From: Micavibrio_A sp040381535
Lineage (GTDB): Bacteria; Pseudomonadota; Alphaproteobacteria; Micavibrionales; Micavibrionaceae
DNA: 46,650 nt
Reading direction: 5' to 3'
Assembly: GCA_040381535.1 (NCBI GenBank)
Contig: JBEIHF010000014.1
Span: forward strand, 1 to 46,650
Part shown: positions 32,297-41,253 of the stretch, piece after piece
Layout of the letters: each line of letters starts with the position of its first letter
How positions within the stretch are numbered: position 1 is the stretch's first letter
The notes under the pieces: generated by a model
What the model was told of the DNA's origin: nothing
Database searches by the model: none
Seen by the model: the letters and a program-made list of their open reading frames with translations, nothing else
Made by a program: the position numbers and the translations under genes

Positions 32297-33012
32297 ATCT
32301 TTTTCTTGAAAATCAGGTAGCTTTCCTTACGTCCTGCCTTTTCGCCCTTGGCGGCATAGCGGGTCGTAATAAACCAGCTTTCGGGCATGGTTTTCCAGTC
32401 TTTTGAAGAGCTCGCCTGCCATTCAAAGCCGCCATGATTCACGGTTTCCAGCGCCATCCATTCGGCGAGCGCATCTACATCTGTCGCCATAACAAAGTCT
32501 CCGCCGGGCTTCAGGGCACGAAAATACTCTTTTAACGTCTCTTCACGCACGATTCTGCGCTTATGATGTTTTTTCTTCGGCCACGGATCGGGGTTCAAAA
32601 TATAAATGGCCGAAAGCGATTCATCTTTCATCGAGCGGACGAGGGATACCGCATCATCCATCCACACGCGGATATTGTCGGACGGAAGTTCTCGAATAGA
32701 TTTTAAAAATGCCGACATGCCGTTGATGAAAGGCTCCGCACCGATATAGTTGCGGTCACCGCGTTGTTCCATCATTGCCTTCAAATGCTCGCCGTTCCCG
32801 AAACCGATTTCGAGCACGATGTCTCTTTCAGATTCGAAAAGCGAAGCGGGATCTTGTTTGCGGCTGTCATCCACGAATTCTGGCGCAATAGAAAGGGCTG
32901 GCAAAAGACTGTCCATCACTTCCTGACGCTGTTGGCCCATGGGGCGGCCAAGCCTGCGTCCGAAAACCCGGCGGCTTGCTTCTTTCGTGAAAGCGGCGGG
33001 AACCTTAGCCAA
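32293..33012 (-). CDS. trmB: tRNA (guanine-N7-)-methyltransferase TrmB
   Basis: SAM-dependent enzyme forming m7G46 in the tRNA variable loop; 239 residues. RRVFGRRLGRPM at the N-terminus, SAM motif VLEIGFGNGEHL, IGAEPFINGM, then the substrate motif ILNPDPWPKKKHHKRR and the C-terminal TTRYAAKGEKAGRKESY. A TTG start (33012) is used because the next Met would remove the conserved RRVFGRR segment; it overlaps the end of metK by 8 bases. Confidence 0.94.
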   Translation of the reverse strand: MAKVPAAFTKEASRRVFGRRLGRPMGQQRQEVMDSLLPALSIAPEFVDDSRKQDPASLFESERDIVLEIGFGNGEHLKAMMEQRGDRNYIGAEPFINGMSAFLKSIRELPSDNIRVWMDDAVSLVRSMKDESLSAIYILNPDPWPKKKHHKRRIVREETLKEYFRALKPGGDFVMATDVDALAEWMALETVNHGGFEWQASSSKDWKTMPESWFITTRYAAKGEKAGRKESYLIFKKKI

Positions 33013-34207
33013 GGATATCTTGCAACGGTTTTACAAGGTCGAGTTTTTCCCAGCTGAAACCGCCATCGGCTTCTGGCTTGCGGCCGAAGTGACCGTAGGC
33101 GGCCGTGCGCGCGTAGATCGGACGGTTCAGTTTCAGTTGCTCACGGATACCGCGGGGAGAAAGATCCATGACTTTGTTGATGGCCGCGGCGACTTCGACT
33201 TCGTCCACCGTGCCCGTACCGTGCGTGTTGACGTACAGCGAGATCGGTTTCGAAACGCCGATGGCATAGGAAACCTGCAGTGTGCATTTTTCAGCGTAGC
33301 CTGCGGCAACAATGTTTTTAGCAACGTAACGCGCGGCGTAAGCTGCCGAACGGTCAACCTTTGTAGGGTCTTTGCCGGAGAACGCGCCACCGCCGTGGGG
33401 CGCAGAGCCGCCATAAGTGTCGACGATGATTTTGCGTCCCGTCAAACCGGAATCGCCGACGGGTCCGCCAATAACAAAACGCCCTGTCGGGTTGACGTAG
33501 AGTTCCTCCGGCGAAGGCATCCAGCCCGCGGGCAGAACCTTCATGATGTAGGGAATGACGATGTCGCGGATGTCTTTTTGCGATAGGCCTTCATTGTGTT
33601 GTGTGGAGACGACGACGGAATTGGCGCGCACAGGTTTACCGTTGTGGTATTTCAAAGAGACTTGGCTTTTCGCATCGGGCCCGAGCATATTCAAGATACC
33701 TTTGTGACGGTCTTCGGCCAAAAGGCGCAAAATATCATGGCTGTATTGAATAGCAGCAGGCATCAGGTGTTCGGTTTCGTTGCAGGCGTAACCGAACATA
33801 ATGCCTTGGTCGCCGGCACCTTCGTCTTTGCCTTCAGCGCAATCAACGCCCATGGCGATGTCCGCTGATTGCGCGTGAACGCGGCAATCGATTTGCACTT
33901 TCTTCCAATGGAAGTCTTCTTGTTCGTAACCGATTTTTTTAATCGCATCGCGGGCGACTTGTTCCATCACTTCTTTGGTAACGGACGCAGGGCCGCGGAC
34001 TTCGCCGATCAGACCGACGAAATTCGTCGTCGCACAGGTCTCAACGGCAATACGGGAATAGGGATCTTCTGAGAGCATCTTGTCGACGATGGCGTCGGAA
34101 ATCTGGTCGCAAACCTTGTCAGGGTGCCCTTCCGAAACGGATTCGCTCGTGAAAATGTAATCGGATTGCGCGGGAAGCGGATGGGGTTTCGTGGCTTTGT
34201 TCAACAT
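33005..34207 (-). CDS. metK: S-adenosylmethionine synthetase
   Basis: Makes S-adenosylmethionine from methionine and ATP, the methyl donor used by TrmB and MiaB encoded nearby. 400 residues. FTSESVSEGHPDKVCDQISD at the N-terminus, the ATP loop GAGDQGIMFGYA, GGGAFSGKDPTKVDRSAAY, and VSYAIGVSKPIS. ATG 34207 has AGGA 6 nt upstream. The Lys/His ligands in these motifs are intact. A small hairpin overlaps its RBS region. Confidence 0.97.
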   Translation of the reverse strand: MLNKATKPHPLPAQSDYIFTSESVSEGHPDKVCDQISDAIVDKMLSEDPYSRIAVETCATTNFVGLIGEVRGPASVTKEVMEQVARDAIKKIGYEQEDFHWKKVQIDCRVHAQSADIAMGVDCAEGKDEGAGDQGIMFGYACNETEHLMPAAIQYSHDILRLLAEDRHKGILNMLGPDAKSQVSLKYHNGKPVRANSVVVSTQHNEGLSQKDIRDIVIPYIMKVLPAGWMPSPEELYVNPTGRFVIGGPVGDSGLTGRKIIVDTYGGSAPHGGGAFSGKDPTKVDRSAAYAARYVAKNIVAAGYAEKCTLQVSYAIGVSKPISLYVNTHGTGTVDEVEVAAAINKVMDLSPRGIREQLKLNRPIYARTAAYGHFGRKPEADGGFSWEKLDLVKPLQDILG

Positions 34208-34214
34208 AAAGGTC

Positions 34215-34235
34215 CTGCTAAAAGGTGTTTTACAG
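34215..34235 (-). promoter_or_regulatory. Hairpin adjoining the metK ribosome binding site
   Basis: On the minus strand CTG-TAAAA-CACC-TTTTA-GCAG folds into an 8-bp stem with one bulge; its 3' arm runs into the AGGA SD. It could modulate translation. The known SAM-II and SAM/SAH riboswitch cores were not recognised here. Confidence 0.3.
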
Positions 34236-34254
34236 ATCGCGTTACCGTAAACCC

Positions 34255-34279
34255 AAAAAAGGGGGTTTTGCAACCCTTT
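34255..34279 (-). terminator. Terminator after the XRE regulator gene
   Basis: Minus strand AAAGGGTT-GCAA-AACCC(CC)TTT with a 2-nt bulge, then TTT. It separates the regulator gene from metK. Confidence 0.65.
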
Positions 34280-34297
34280 AGGTATTGGGGGACTTGC

Positions 34298-34759
34298 TTA
34301 CTCGTCTTGACTCTTGAGGTTCTCAGCCATGCTTTTGACCAGTTTAAACAAATCTTTCCGTAACTTTGGATTTTCTATGGAATAATAAACCCTTATGAGT
34401 TCAAGGGTTTCTTTGCGCTTCATGATGTCGCCTGCGCCTTCGAATGGGGCCTGATCATTCTCGGCAAATCCCACGGTGCGATTTTCGTTCGAGCCATAAT
34501 TGTCGAAGAAGAACGACACGGGGATATCCAAAACCTTGCTGAATTCATATAAACGTGACGCGCTCACGCGGTTCGCTCCGTTTTCATATTTTTGAATTTG
34601 CTGGAAGGTGATTCCGACTTGCTCGGCGAGTTTTTCCTGACTGAAGCCAAGAAGGGCACGCCGTTGACGCAATTGAACACCGACATGCTCGTCAATCGAA
34701 TTGGCGCGCCCTTTTTTCTTTGTGGAATCTATTTTTTGCGTTTTCGGTTTCAACAACAT
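34298..34759 (-). CDS. XRE-family helix-turn-helix regulator
   Basis: 153 residues with one Cro/CI-type HTH: VGVQLRQRRALLGFSQEKLAEQ then VGITFQQIQKYENGANRVSA (roughly 27-80), plus a C-terminal helical region (MKRKETLELIRVYYSIENPK). A Lys-rich N-terminal tail precedes the HTH. Members of this group recur next to metK and lnt in alphaproteobacteria. Start ATG 34759 is preferred to TTG 34774. No sensor domain is evident. Confidence 0.9.
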   Translation of the reverse strand: MLLKPKTQKIDSTKKKGRANSIDEHVGVQLRQRRALLGFSQEKLAEQVGITFQQIQKYENGANRVSASRLYEFSKVLDIPVSFFFDNYGSNENRTVGFAENDQAPFEGAGDIMKRKETLELIRVYYSIENPKLRKDLFKLVKSMAENLKSQDE

Positions 34760-34890
34760 TGTCCTGTTACCCAACTTACATAGAAATATAAAATTAAGAG
34801 TCTAGTAGCGGGTTATTACCGCAAAACGAGGTTAGCAAATGCCCACTCGGGTATGCAAGTAGAGTTATCTTATATACGCTTGAGAATATA

Positions 34891-36444
34891 TCAGTAGCGC
34901 ATACGCAGTGCGATTCGTGCCATAAACGCGAGCGCTAAGACGGGCAAAAATATCTGGAATAGATATCTTATATAAGCGGACCGTTGTGGAATGGGCTCGG
35001 GCAGATACGTAGTGATCGCAGCCTCTTCAAAAATATCCGCTTTTTCCACGACGCGACCGAGCGGATCAATAACCGCGGAAATTCCCGTATTCGCGGCGCG
35101 CACAATCGGTATTCCTTCTTCGATCGCGCGTAGACGCGTTTGTGCAAAATGCTGATAGGGGCCAGCGCTCTTGCCGTACCATCCGTCATTGGTGACATTG
35201 ACCATCCATAACGGTCCGTCTTCGCCGCGCTTTACCACCTCGTCGGCGAAAATAACTTCATAACAGATCAGGGGACTGAACGGTGGCAAGGCGGGATGTG
35301 TGATCGTTTCCACACCGATGCCGGGTTGGAATCCTTTAAAGGCAACAACAGGCTTTAAAGGGATGTATTTTTGGAACGGAACGAATTCACCATATGGAAC
35401 CAGATGATATTTATCGTAGACGTCAATGGATGAGAGGCGCTCGTTCAACACTATCATACTGTTGCTAAAAACCGTTTCACCTTTTTCATTCGCGAAACGT
35501 CGCAAAACACCTGTGGCCAGAAAAGTTTCCGCATCGTAATCGGAAAGTATGGCGCGAATACGATCCATATTTTCTGGTTTGTTGTATATAGCGGGCGAGA
35601 TCGCGGTTTCGGGCCAGACAATCACGATCGTTTTGGGTTTGGGATCGGCAAAGAATGCGTCTTTGGACAGACTCGTGATTTTCAGGAAATTTGCCTGAAC
35701 CGCCACGGGGTCCCATTTCATGTTCTGCGGTATATTCGGTTGCGCCACCACGATACCAACATCTTTGTTGTAAGTTTGTGGTGTGTGATAGATGCGGTAA
35801 TTGCCACCTGCATATGTCACCGCCATAGTTGCCACCACCAAAGCCGCCAAACCGATTTTGATTTTGGGGGCAAGTTGGGAAAAGATCAGAAACCCACCCA
35901 TCGCACACCACAGAACACTGACGAAGGTCAGGCCGTAAGCGCCTATATAATGTGTGGATTGCGCCATCGCCAGATGATCGGCCCAGACATAACCGTAGAG
36001 ATTCCAAGGAAAGCCCGTGAAGGCATGGCCGCGCGACCATTCAGAAAATGTGAGAAAAAACGCGAACGCCAAAAATCCCTTGAAGCTTTCGGGCGGCGCG
36101 GCAATACGTGCGATGGACAGGTATGTCCCCGTGAAAAGCGCGAGAAGTGTTGGGAGGCCGATAACAGAAATGGGCCAGACCCATTTGAATTCGTTGCCTT
36201 CAACCAGCAGGGCGTTGCCAATCCACCAAAGACCCGTGACAAAATAACCGAGCGCGAAAAAGAAACCTATACCCCATGCGCCTTTCATGCCCTTGGTTTG
36301 GGACCAGAGCCAATAGAGCGCGGAGATGCCGACAAACATACACGGCCAAAAAGACACGGGCGATTGCGCGAACGCAGAAACCCAGCCCGCGAAAACCGCG
36401 GTGGCAAAAAACAATACATTGTGTAATGGCTTCGGCAGTTTCAT
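34891..36444 (-). CDS. lnt: Apolipoprotein N-acyltransferase Lnt
   Basis: Inner-membrane enzyme that adds the third acyl chain to lipoproteins. 517 residues: about six to seven N-terminal membrane helices, a periplasmic nitrilase-type domain and a C-terminal helix (FQIFLPVLALAFMARIAL). The Glu-Lys-Cys triad is complete: Glu279 (VWPETAIS), Lys345 (DKYHLVPYGEFVP), Cys394 (PLICYEVIF). The 116 bp between it and the XRE gene hold small hairpins and no clear promoter. Confidence 0.96.
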   Translation of the reverse strand: MKLPKPLHNVLFFATAVFAGWVSAFAQSPVSFWPCMFVGISALYWLWSQTKGMKGAWGIGFFFALGYFVTGLWWIGNALLVEGNEFKWVWPISVIGLPTLLALFTGTYLSIARIAAPPESFKGFLAFAFFLTFSEWSRGHAFTGFPWNLYGYVWADHLAMAQSTHYIGAYGLTFVSVLWCAMGGFLIFSQLAPKIKIGLAALVVATMAVTYAGGNYRIYHTPQTYNKDVGIVVAQPNIPQNMKWDPVAVQANFLKITSLSKDAFFADPKPKTIVIVWPETAISPAIYNKPENMDRIRAILSDYDAETFLATGVLRRFANEKGETVFSNSMIVLNERLSSIDVYDKYHLVPYGEFVPFQKYIPLKPVVAFKGFQPGIGVETITHPALPPFSPLICYEVIFADEVVKRGEDGPLWMVNVTNDGWYGKSAGPYQHFAQTRLRAIEEGIPIVRAANTGISAVIDPLGRVVEKADIFEEAAITTYLPEPIPQRSAYIRYLFQIFLPVLALAFMARIALRMRY

Positions 36445-36487
36445 AGAATACGGACTTTAGTGCATCCGTATTCAAATGAAAACAGGC

Positions 36488-37426
36488 TTAAACTTCATCG
36501 GAATGGGATATAACCGGAAGGTTTCTGAGGCGCAGGCGATTGATACGGCGTGCATCCGCGTCCAGAACCTCGATTACCATGCCGGATGAATGTTTGAAGC
36601 TTTCGCCGCGCTTGGGAATATGGCCCGCCAGATGGAAGGTCAGCCCGCCTAGAGTATCGATATCTTCGCGCTCATCGGCGTCAAGAAAGCGGCCGTAACG
36701 ATCTTCAAAATCCTCGATATCTATCCGCGCATCCGCGATAACGGAACCATCGGATTTTTCTATGACTTGTGGTTGATCTTCGTTGTCGAATTCGTCTTCG
36801 ATATCACCGACAATGGCTTCGATCACGTCATTGAGCGTGACAAGCCCGTCGATACCGCCATGCTCATCCACAACCATAGCCATATGTTTTTTGTCTTCGC
36901 GCATCGTGAGAAACAATTCCATCAGCGGAATGCCCGGGCTGACTATCAAAGCTTCGCGGGACATATCCTTGAAATTGAGAGGCTTGTTATCAAGCAAAGC
37001 GCCAAGCACATCCTTGATGTGAAGCATGCCGACGATTTTATCGAGATCTTGTTCGTAAACGGGAAGGCGGCTGAATTGTTTTTCGCGCATGATTTCGCGC
37101 AATTCTTCCACCGAAGAATCCTGTTCGATGGCCACGATATCTGCGCGTGGGATCATAACGTCATAGACTTTCAGATCGCGCGTTTTCAAAACATTGCTGA
37201 TGAGTTCTTTTTGGCTTTCGGCGGACACGTCGTTGTGATCGACTTCCTTCAACTCTTCAATATAATCATCGATGGCTTCTTGAAGGTGGTTCGTGTTGGA
37301 GACTTTACCGCGCACGAAACCCTTGAACCAACCCATTGCACGGGGTCTGGCTTTCTTTTCTTCGACGGCGGTAGGGGGGAATTCCGTTGATGATCCGCCG
37401 TTACGCGGGTGTTCGTCATCTGACAT
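36488..37426 (-). CDS. corC: CorC/HlyC-family CBS-domain protein
   Basis: 312-residue soluble protein with two CBS domains (starting VYDVMIPRADIVAIEQD and SPGIPLMELFLTMREDK) and a C-terminal CorC/HlyC transporter-associated domain (LGGLTFHLAGHIPKRGE). It lacks the DUF21 membrane domain, like the YbeX/CorC group beside ybeY and lnt. ATG 37426 is chosen because GAGG lies about 10 nt upstream; upstream ATGs at 37435 and 37462 overlap ybeY. A Mg/Co efflux role is reported for relatives; adenosine-nucleotide binding by CBS pairs is typical. Confidence 0.9.
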   Translation of the reverse strand: MSDDEHPRNGGSSTEFPPTAVEEKKARPRAMGWFKGFVRGKVSNTNHLQEAIDDYIEELKEVDHNDVSAESQKELISNVLKTRDLKVYDVMIPRADIVAIEQDSSVEELREIMREKQFSRLPVYEQDLDKIVGMLHIKDVLGALLDNKPLNFKDMSREALIVSPGIPLMELFLTMREDKKHMAMVVDEHGGIDGLVTLNDVIEAIVGDIEDEFDNEDQPQVIEKSDGSVIADARIDIEDFEDRYGRFLDADEREDIDTLGGLTFHLAGHIPKRGESFKHSSGMVIEVLDADARRINRLRLRNLPVISHSDEV

Positions 37427-37442
37427 TATAAGCATGCCTCTA

Positions 37443-37967
37443 TCATGCCATAGACAACCCATCCATGTAAGGGTTTTGAATATTCATTTTCTGTAATATC
37501 CGAATTTCCAACGTTTCCATGTTGGTCGCTTCGTCGTCATCCTGATGATCATACCCTAAAAGATGAAGCGTTCCATGAACAATCATATGGGTGAAATGGT
37601 CCTTAAAGAATTTGTCCTGTTCCTTGGATTCACGATCTAGTGTCTGATATGAAAGAATAATATCGCCAAGAGGGTAGGGCTCGCCTTTGGGCACGGGCGT
37701 ATCTGCGTCGATGGCAGCAAAGGAAAGGACGTTGGTCGGCTTATCCATGTTCCTGTAGGTGCGGTTAAGCACCTGAATTAGGTCGTCATTGGCGAGTACG
37801 ATCGATACTTCCAACGCGCGGTCTCTTAAGATTTTGGGTAAAACCGCCATTTCAAGGGTATAGGTCATGGCCGTGCGCGCGATAGTCTCAACGTCAAGAT
37901 GGGACGCTTTCCATTCCGGTTCGGAAATGGTTACATCGATTTCAGAAATTCTATTTGCGGCGGTCAT
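37443..37967 (-). CDS. ybeY: Endoribonuclease YbeY
   Basis: 174-residue single-strand RNase needed for 16S rRNA 3' maturation and ribosome quality control. The zinc motif HGTLHLLGYDH (His131, His135, His141) is intact, preceded by LGDIILSYQTL and the conserved RNMDKPTNVLSF. It overlaps phoH by 17 bases, as is usual for this pair. Confidence 0.95.
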   Translation of the reverse strand: MTAANRISEIDVTISEPEWKASHLDVETIARTAMTYTLEMAVLPKILRDRALEVSIVLANDDLIQVLNRTYRNMDKPTNVLSFAAIDADTPVPKGEPYPLGDIILSYQTLDRESKEQDKFFKDHFTHMIVHGTLHLLGYDHQDDDEATNMETLEIRILQKMNIQNPYMDGLSMA

Positions 37968-38967
37968 GGTCTTCGTACGCGGCTATGATCTTGCCTACCA
38001 ATTTGTGACGGACAACATCGGCCTTGTCAAAATGTATGAAGGCGACTTCGGGGACGTTTCTCAAAATATCGATCGCTTCCGATAAGCCCGATTTCGTGCC
38101 GTTGGGTAAATCGGTCTGGGTAGGGTCACCATTGATGACCATGCGCGCGTTTTCCCCCATGCGGGTTAGAAACATTTTCATCTGCATGGCGGTCGTGTTC
38201 TGCGCTTCGTCCAAAACAACGAAAGCGTTTTTTAAAGTGCGTCCGCGCATGAACGCGAGCGGCGCGATTTCAATATCACCGGAAGCCATCTTTTTAAGAA
38301 CGGTTTCGGCGGGCATAAGTTCGCGCAAAGCATCGTGAATCGGGCGCAAATACGGATCGATTTTTTCCAACAGATCGCCCGGCAAGAATCCGAGCCTTTC
38401 GCCCGCTTCGACAGCGGGGCGTGTGAAAACAAGCCTTTCAACATCGCCTGCTCGGAACATTTCTACGGCGGCAGCCACGGCCAAGAATGTTTTACCCGTT
38501 CCGGCAGGGCCGACACCGAACACCATTTCATGTTTGCGCATGGCGTCAATATAGGCGCCTTGATTGGGTGTGCGCGGTTGAACCATTTTCACGCTGCCGC
38601 CACCGCCGCCTTTGATTGCGGAGCGTTCATCGAGAAAATTCTCGCGTGCTGAATGCGCGCTGTTGGAGATGTTCTGACGGCGTTCGCCTTGGGCGAAACG
38701 GATAGCCGCATCGACATCGGCAATCACGACTTCCTGATTTTTCTGCAGGCGATTCCACATCATTTCCAAAACGGATTCTGCTTGGCTCATGGCTTTGGAC
38801 GCGCCTTTGATCGTGAGCGTGTTTCCCCGCGAGGCGATGTTTACATCGAGGATGTTTTCCAAGTAATGAAGATGTGCGTTATGTTCGCCGAAAAGCAGGG
38901 GAAGAAGTCTGTTGTCGTCAAAGGTCAAAGAGACCCGTCTGTCATTGTCTTTGGTAATGCTGCTCAC
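37951..38967 (-). CDS. ybeZ: PhoH-like ATPase (YbeZ)
   Basis: 338-residue P-loop protein partnered with YbeY. The N-terminal FDDNRLLPLLFGEH region and RNA-binding-like part (GNTLTIKGASKAM) precede the ATPase with Walker A GVGPAGTGKTFLAVA (Lys159) and Walker B AFVVLDEAQNTT, plus RMVINGDPTQTDLP. GTG 38967 is chosen over TTG 39003 by comparison with the usual N-terminus; neither has a good SD. Confidence 0.93.
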   Translation of the reverse strand: MSSITKDNDRRVSLTFDDNRLLPLLFGEHNAHLHYLENILDVNIASRGNTLTIKGASKAMSQAESVLEMMWNRLQKNQEVVIADVDAAIRFAQGERRQNISNSAHSARENFLDERSAIKGGGGGSVKMVQPRTPNQGAYIDAMRKHEMVFGVGPAGTGKTFLAVAAAVEMFRAGDVERLVFTRPAVEAGERLGFLPGDLLEKIDPYLRPIHDALRELMPAETVLKKMASGDIEIAPLAFMRGRTLKNAFVVLDEAQNTTAMQMKMFLTRMGENARMVINGDPTQTDLPNGTKSGLSEAIDILRNVPEVAFIHFDKADVVRHKLVGKIIAAYEDHDRRK

Positions 38968-39052
38968 CCGTAAATGTTGTTTATTAAGACCAGAATGACA
39001 CAAATTAGTTAACTTTGCCTAGTTATAAGCTTTTTATTGAACTATATCATTG

Positions 39053-39622
39053 TCATAGGTAAGTGTCCGAAGGTAAAACTGCGAAGTACATAAACAAGAG
39101 TACTGCGTTAACCAGTTCCCAAAACGTGATAGGTAAGTGTCCGAAGGTAAAAAGCACTGCGGCGGTCATAAACCAGAGTACTGCGTTAACTAGATCAAAA
39201 AACCCGTCCCTCTTATGAAATGGCTTTTCTTTTTCGCTCGCGTCATCCGGCGACATGTATTTGCTGACGGCAAAGAGGATAAGCGCAGGCACTATCAAAA
39301 TAGGCATCAAAAAAGAGAGAAGCGGCAAGGCAATAAGCGCAACGTTCAAAACATGGTTCAATGTATTTTTCGTGTGTGAAATTCCAAAACGCGAATAGCG
39401 GCGACATGAGTCAAACGTCAGCCCTACAATTATGCCGATATGCGTTGCGCCCAAAGCAACGACCACAACCAAGACCAGACCAGGGGCTATCCCGGCATTG
39501 ATGGTTGAAAAAACCAGCAATGCCATTGCCATAAAGAAACACGTGAGAAGAGCGTAAAACCCCACCTTGAGTTTCTGCGATTTTATAATTTTTATCGGGA
39601 GGCTGGTTTCCGTGGCTTCCAT
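39053..39622 (-). CDS. Polytopic membrane protein inserted between miaB and phoH
   Basis: 189 residues with about five hydrophobic segments: FYALLTCFFMAMALLVFS, GLVLVVVVALGATHIGIIVG, VALIALPLLSFLMPILIVPA and two C-terminal helices (LVNAVLWFMTAAVLF and LVNAVLLFMYFAVL). The last two arise from an internal tandem duplication of the gene's 3' end. No family recognised. It overlaps no conserved gene but splits the miaB-phoH pair usual in this group. Confidence 0.75.
   Translation of the reverse strand: MEATETSLPIKIIKSQKLKVGFYALLTCFFMAMALLVFSTINAGIAPGLVLVVVVALGATHIGIIVGLTFDSCRRYSRFGISHTKNTLNHVLNVALIALPLLSFLMPILIVPALILFAVSKYMSPDDASEKEKPFHKRDGFFDLVNAVLWFMTAAVLFTFGHLPITFWELVNAVLLFMYFAVLPSDTYL
39055..39193. 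repeat. Tandem duplication at the 3' end of the membrane-protein gene
   Basis: Copy 1 (39055-39115) and copy 2 (39129-39193) share ATAGGTAAGTGTCCGAAGGT at one end and GAGTACTGCGTTAAC at the other. The offset is 74 bp at the first shared block and 78 bp at the last, so an indel after duplication shifted the frame and gave the protein a new tail (VLPSDTYL). Confidence 0.85.
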
Positions 39623-39644
39623 AAGTGTCAGTTTAAAATAAATT

Positions 39645-41000
39645 TCAAGCTGCTTCAATGAGTTCCATTTGGCCGCGCAGGGCCGTGGCGGACGATCCTT
39701 CGATGCCCACATCCACGATCTGCCCGATCAACCGCTCATGACCTATAAAGTTTACCGATTGGTTGTAGGGGCTGCGTCCCTGAATTTGCCCGCCTTTGGC
39801 GGATTTGCGTTCGACCAGAACGGGCATGACGAGGCCGACGGAGCGGCGGTTGAAATCCTCGAATTGTTTTGTGAGCAAAGATTGCAAGCGCTCCAAACGT
39901 TCCTGTTTGATTTTTTCGGGAATGATCACGGCCTGAATGGCGGCAGCGGGTGTTCCGGGACGTGGCGAATATTTGAACGAATACGCAGACTGGTATCCGA
40001 CCTTTTTCACGACTTCCAATGTCTGTTCAAAATCTTCGTCTGTTTCGCCGGGAAAACCGACAATGAAATCGGATGAGAGTGCAATATCGGGTCTGACCTC
40101 GCGAACCTTTATCAAAGTTTCCAAATAGGATTCAGCGGTATGTTTGCGATTCATCGCTTTTAGAATTCGGTTTGAACCGCTTTGAACCGGCAAATGCATA
40201 TAGGGCATAAGTTTGGGGATATCCCTGTGCGCAAAAAGAAGACTATCTTCCATATCTTTCGGATGAGACGTCGTGTAACGGATGCGTTCGATCGCATCGA
40301 TCTTCGCAATCTCTTCCATCAAGCGCGCCAATCCCCAAGTCGATCCATCTGCCGCTTCGCCGTGATAAGCGTTTACGTTCTGGCCGAGTAAAGTAATTTC
40401 GCGCGCGCCGGATTCCGCCAGTTTTCGGGCTTCGTTCAACACTTGTGCCACTGGCCTCGAATATTCCGCGCCGCGTGTGTAGGGAACAACGCAGAATGTA
40501 CAGAATTTATCGCATCCCTCTTGAACCGAAAGAAACGCAGCAGGCCCGTGGTTAAGGCTCTCTTCGGGGAGCGTATCGAATTTCGTATCGACACCAAGTT
40601 CCGTATTTACAACACGTTGGCCAGTGGCCTTGATAATCATTTCAGGAAGTTCATGATACGCTTGTGGACCGAAAACGAGATCCACCGATTTGGCGCGTTC
40701 CATGATGTATTCGCCTTCGGCCTGTGCCACGCAACCCGCAACGGCAATGAGTGTTTTCTTACCTTCGCCTTTGCGGTCCTCTTTGATGTCACGCAGACGG
40801 CCGATTTCGGAGAAGACTTTGTCGGTCGCTTTTTCGCGGATGTGGCACGTATTCAAAATCACCATGTCCGCATCTTCGGGTGTTTCGGTCGCGGTATAAC
40901 CCAGCGGCGATAAAATGTCGGCCATCCTGCGGCTGTCATAGACGTTCATCTGACAACCCCAGGTTTTGATAAAGAGCTTTTTGGGCGCGGGCTTTTCCAT
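39645..41000 (-). CDS. miaB: tRNA-2-methylthio-N6-dimethylallyladenosine synthase MiaB
   Basis: Radical-SAM methylthiotransferase acting on i6A37 of tRNA; 451 residues. The N-terminal UPF0004 domain has auxiliary-cluster cysteines 16 (WGCQMN), 52 (NTCHIR) and 90 (AGCVAQ). The radical-SAM motif is CDKFCTFC with Cys163, Cys167 and Cys170. A TRAM domain closes the protein (GHERLIGQIVDVGIEGSS). It carries two 4Fe-4S clusters, so it is a client of Fe-S assembly systems such as the SUF operon here. The next gene starts 22 bases after its stop. Confidence 0.97.
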   Translation of the reverse strand: MEKPAPKKLFIKTWGCQMNVYDSRRMADILSPLGYTATETPEDADMVILNTCHIREKATDKVFSEIGRLRDIKEDRKGEGKKTLIAVAGCVAQAEGEYIMERAKSVDLVFGPQAYHELPEMIIKATGQRVVNTELGVDTKFDTLPEESLNHGPAAFLSVQEGCDKFCTFCVVPYTRGAEYSRPVAQVLNEARKLAESGAREITLLGQNVNAYHGEAADGSTWGLARLMEEIAKIDAIERIRYTTSHPKDMEDSLLFAHRDIPKLMPYMHLPVQSGSNRILKAMNRKHTAESYLETLIKVREVRPDIALSSDFIVGFPGETDEDFEQTLEVVKKVGYQSAYSFKYSPRPGTPAAAIQAVIIPEKIKQERLERLQSLLTKQFEDFNRRSVGLVMPVLVERKSAKGGQIQGRSPYNQSVNFIGHERLIGQIVDVGIEGSSATALRGQMELIEAA

Positions 41001-41059
41001 TGGGCGGATTTAAATCACAAACTCTACATTTCCGCAAGAAAAGCTAGCCAGTGATGTGA

Positions 41060-41088
41060 TTGACATAATTTCAAAAAACTCCTAGAAC
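41060..41088 (+). promoter_or_regulatory. Promoter candidate for the 41092 ORF
   Basis: TTGACA (41060-41065), 17-bp spacer, TAGAAC (41083-41088). The predicted +1 falls on the tandem ATGs at 41092/41095, so any mRNA would be leaderless. The 11-mer ATTGACATAAT also occurs at 21180-21190. Confidence 0.45.
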
Positions 41089-41091
41089 CTT

Positions 41092-41253
41092 ATGATGATT
41101 ACGCGCATCCACATACCTGAAAGCATCGAATACGACCTAACGAAAGACCTAGTCGATGTCATGTTCAAGCGCTCTGTACGAAATGCGCTTACGGGTATCG
41201 AGACCGGCATGCGTTTTACGGATTATCACGCCAATCCGATTATGGTCGCCTAG
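41092..41253 (+). CDS. 53-residue small ORF, possibly degenerate
   Basis: MMITRIHIPESIEYDLT to HANPIMVA then TAG. The same frame continues ALDVLFNREAGVNTVI to a TAA at 41304, and the continuation looks protein-like, so the TAG may be a nonsense mutation in a longer gene of about 70 residues. No SD; promoter as above. No family recognised. The rest of the 468-bp gap between miaB and the secreted-protein gene holds the structured element at 41340-41415 and a 9-codon frame (MKNIRVPNC) at 41309. Confidence 0.35.
   Translation: MMITRIHIPESIEYDLTKDLVDVMFKRSVRNALTGIETGMRFTDYHANPIMVA

Noticed and set aside
34208..34254. SAM riboswitch upstream of metK
   Set aside because: The leader is about 45 nt and lacks the SAM-II and SAM/SAH cores I know; only a simple hairpin is present.
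39055..39193. Short CRISPR-like repeat
   Set aside because: Only two copies within a coding sequence, without unique spacers; explained as a tandem duplication.
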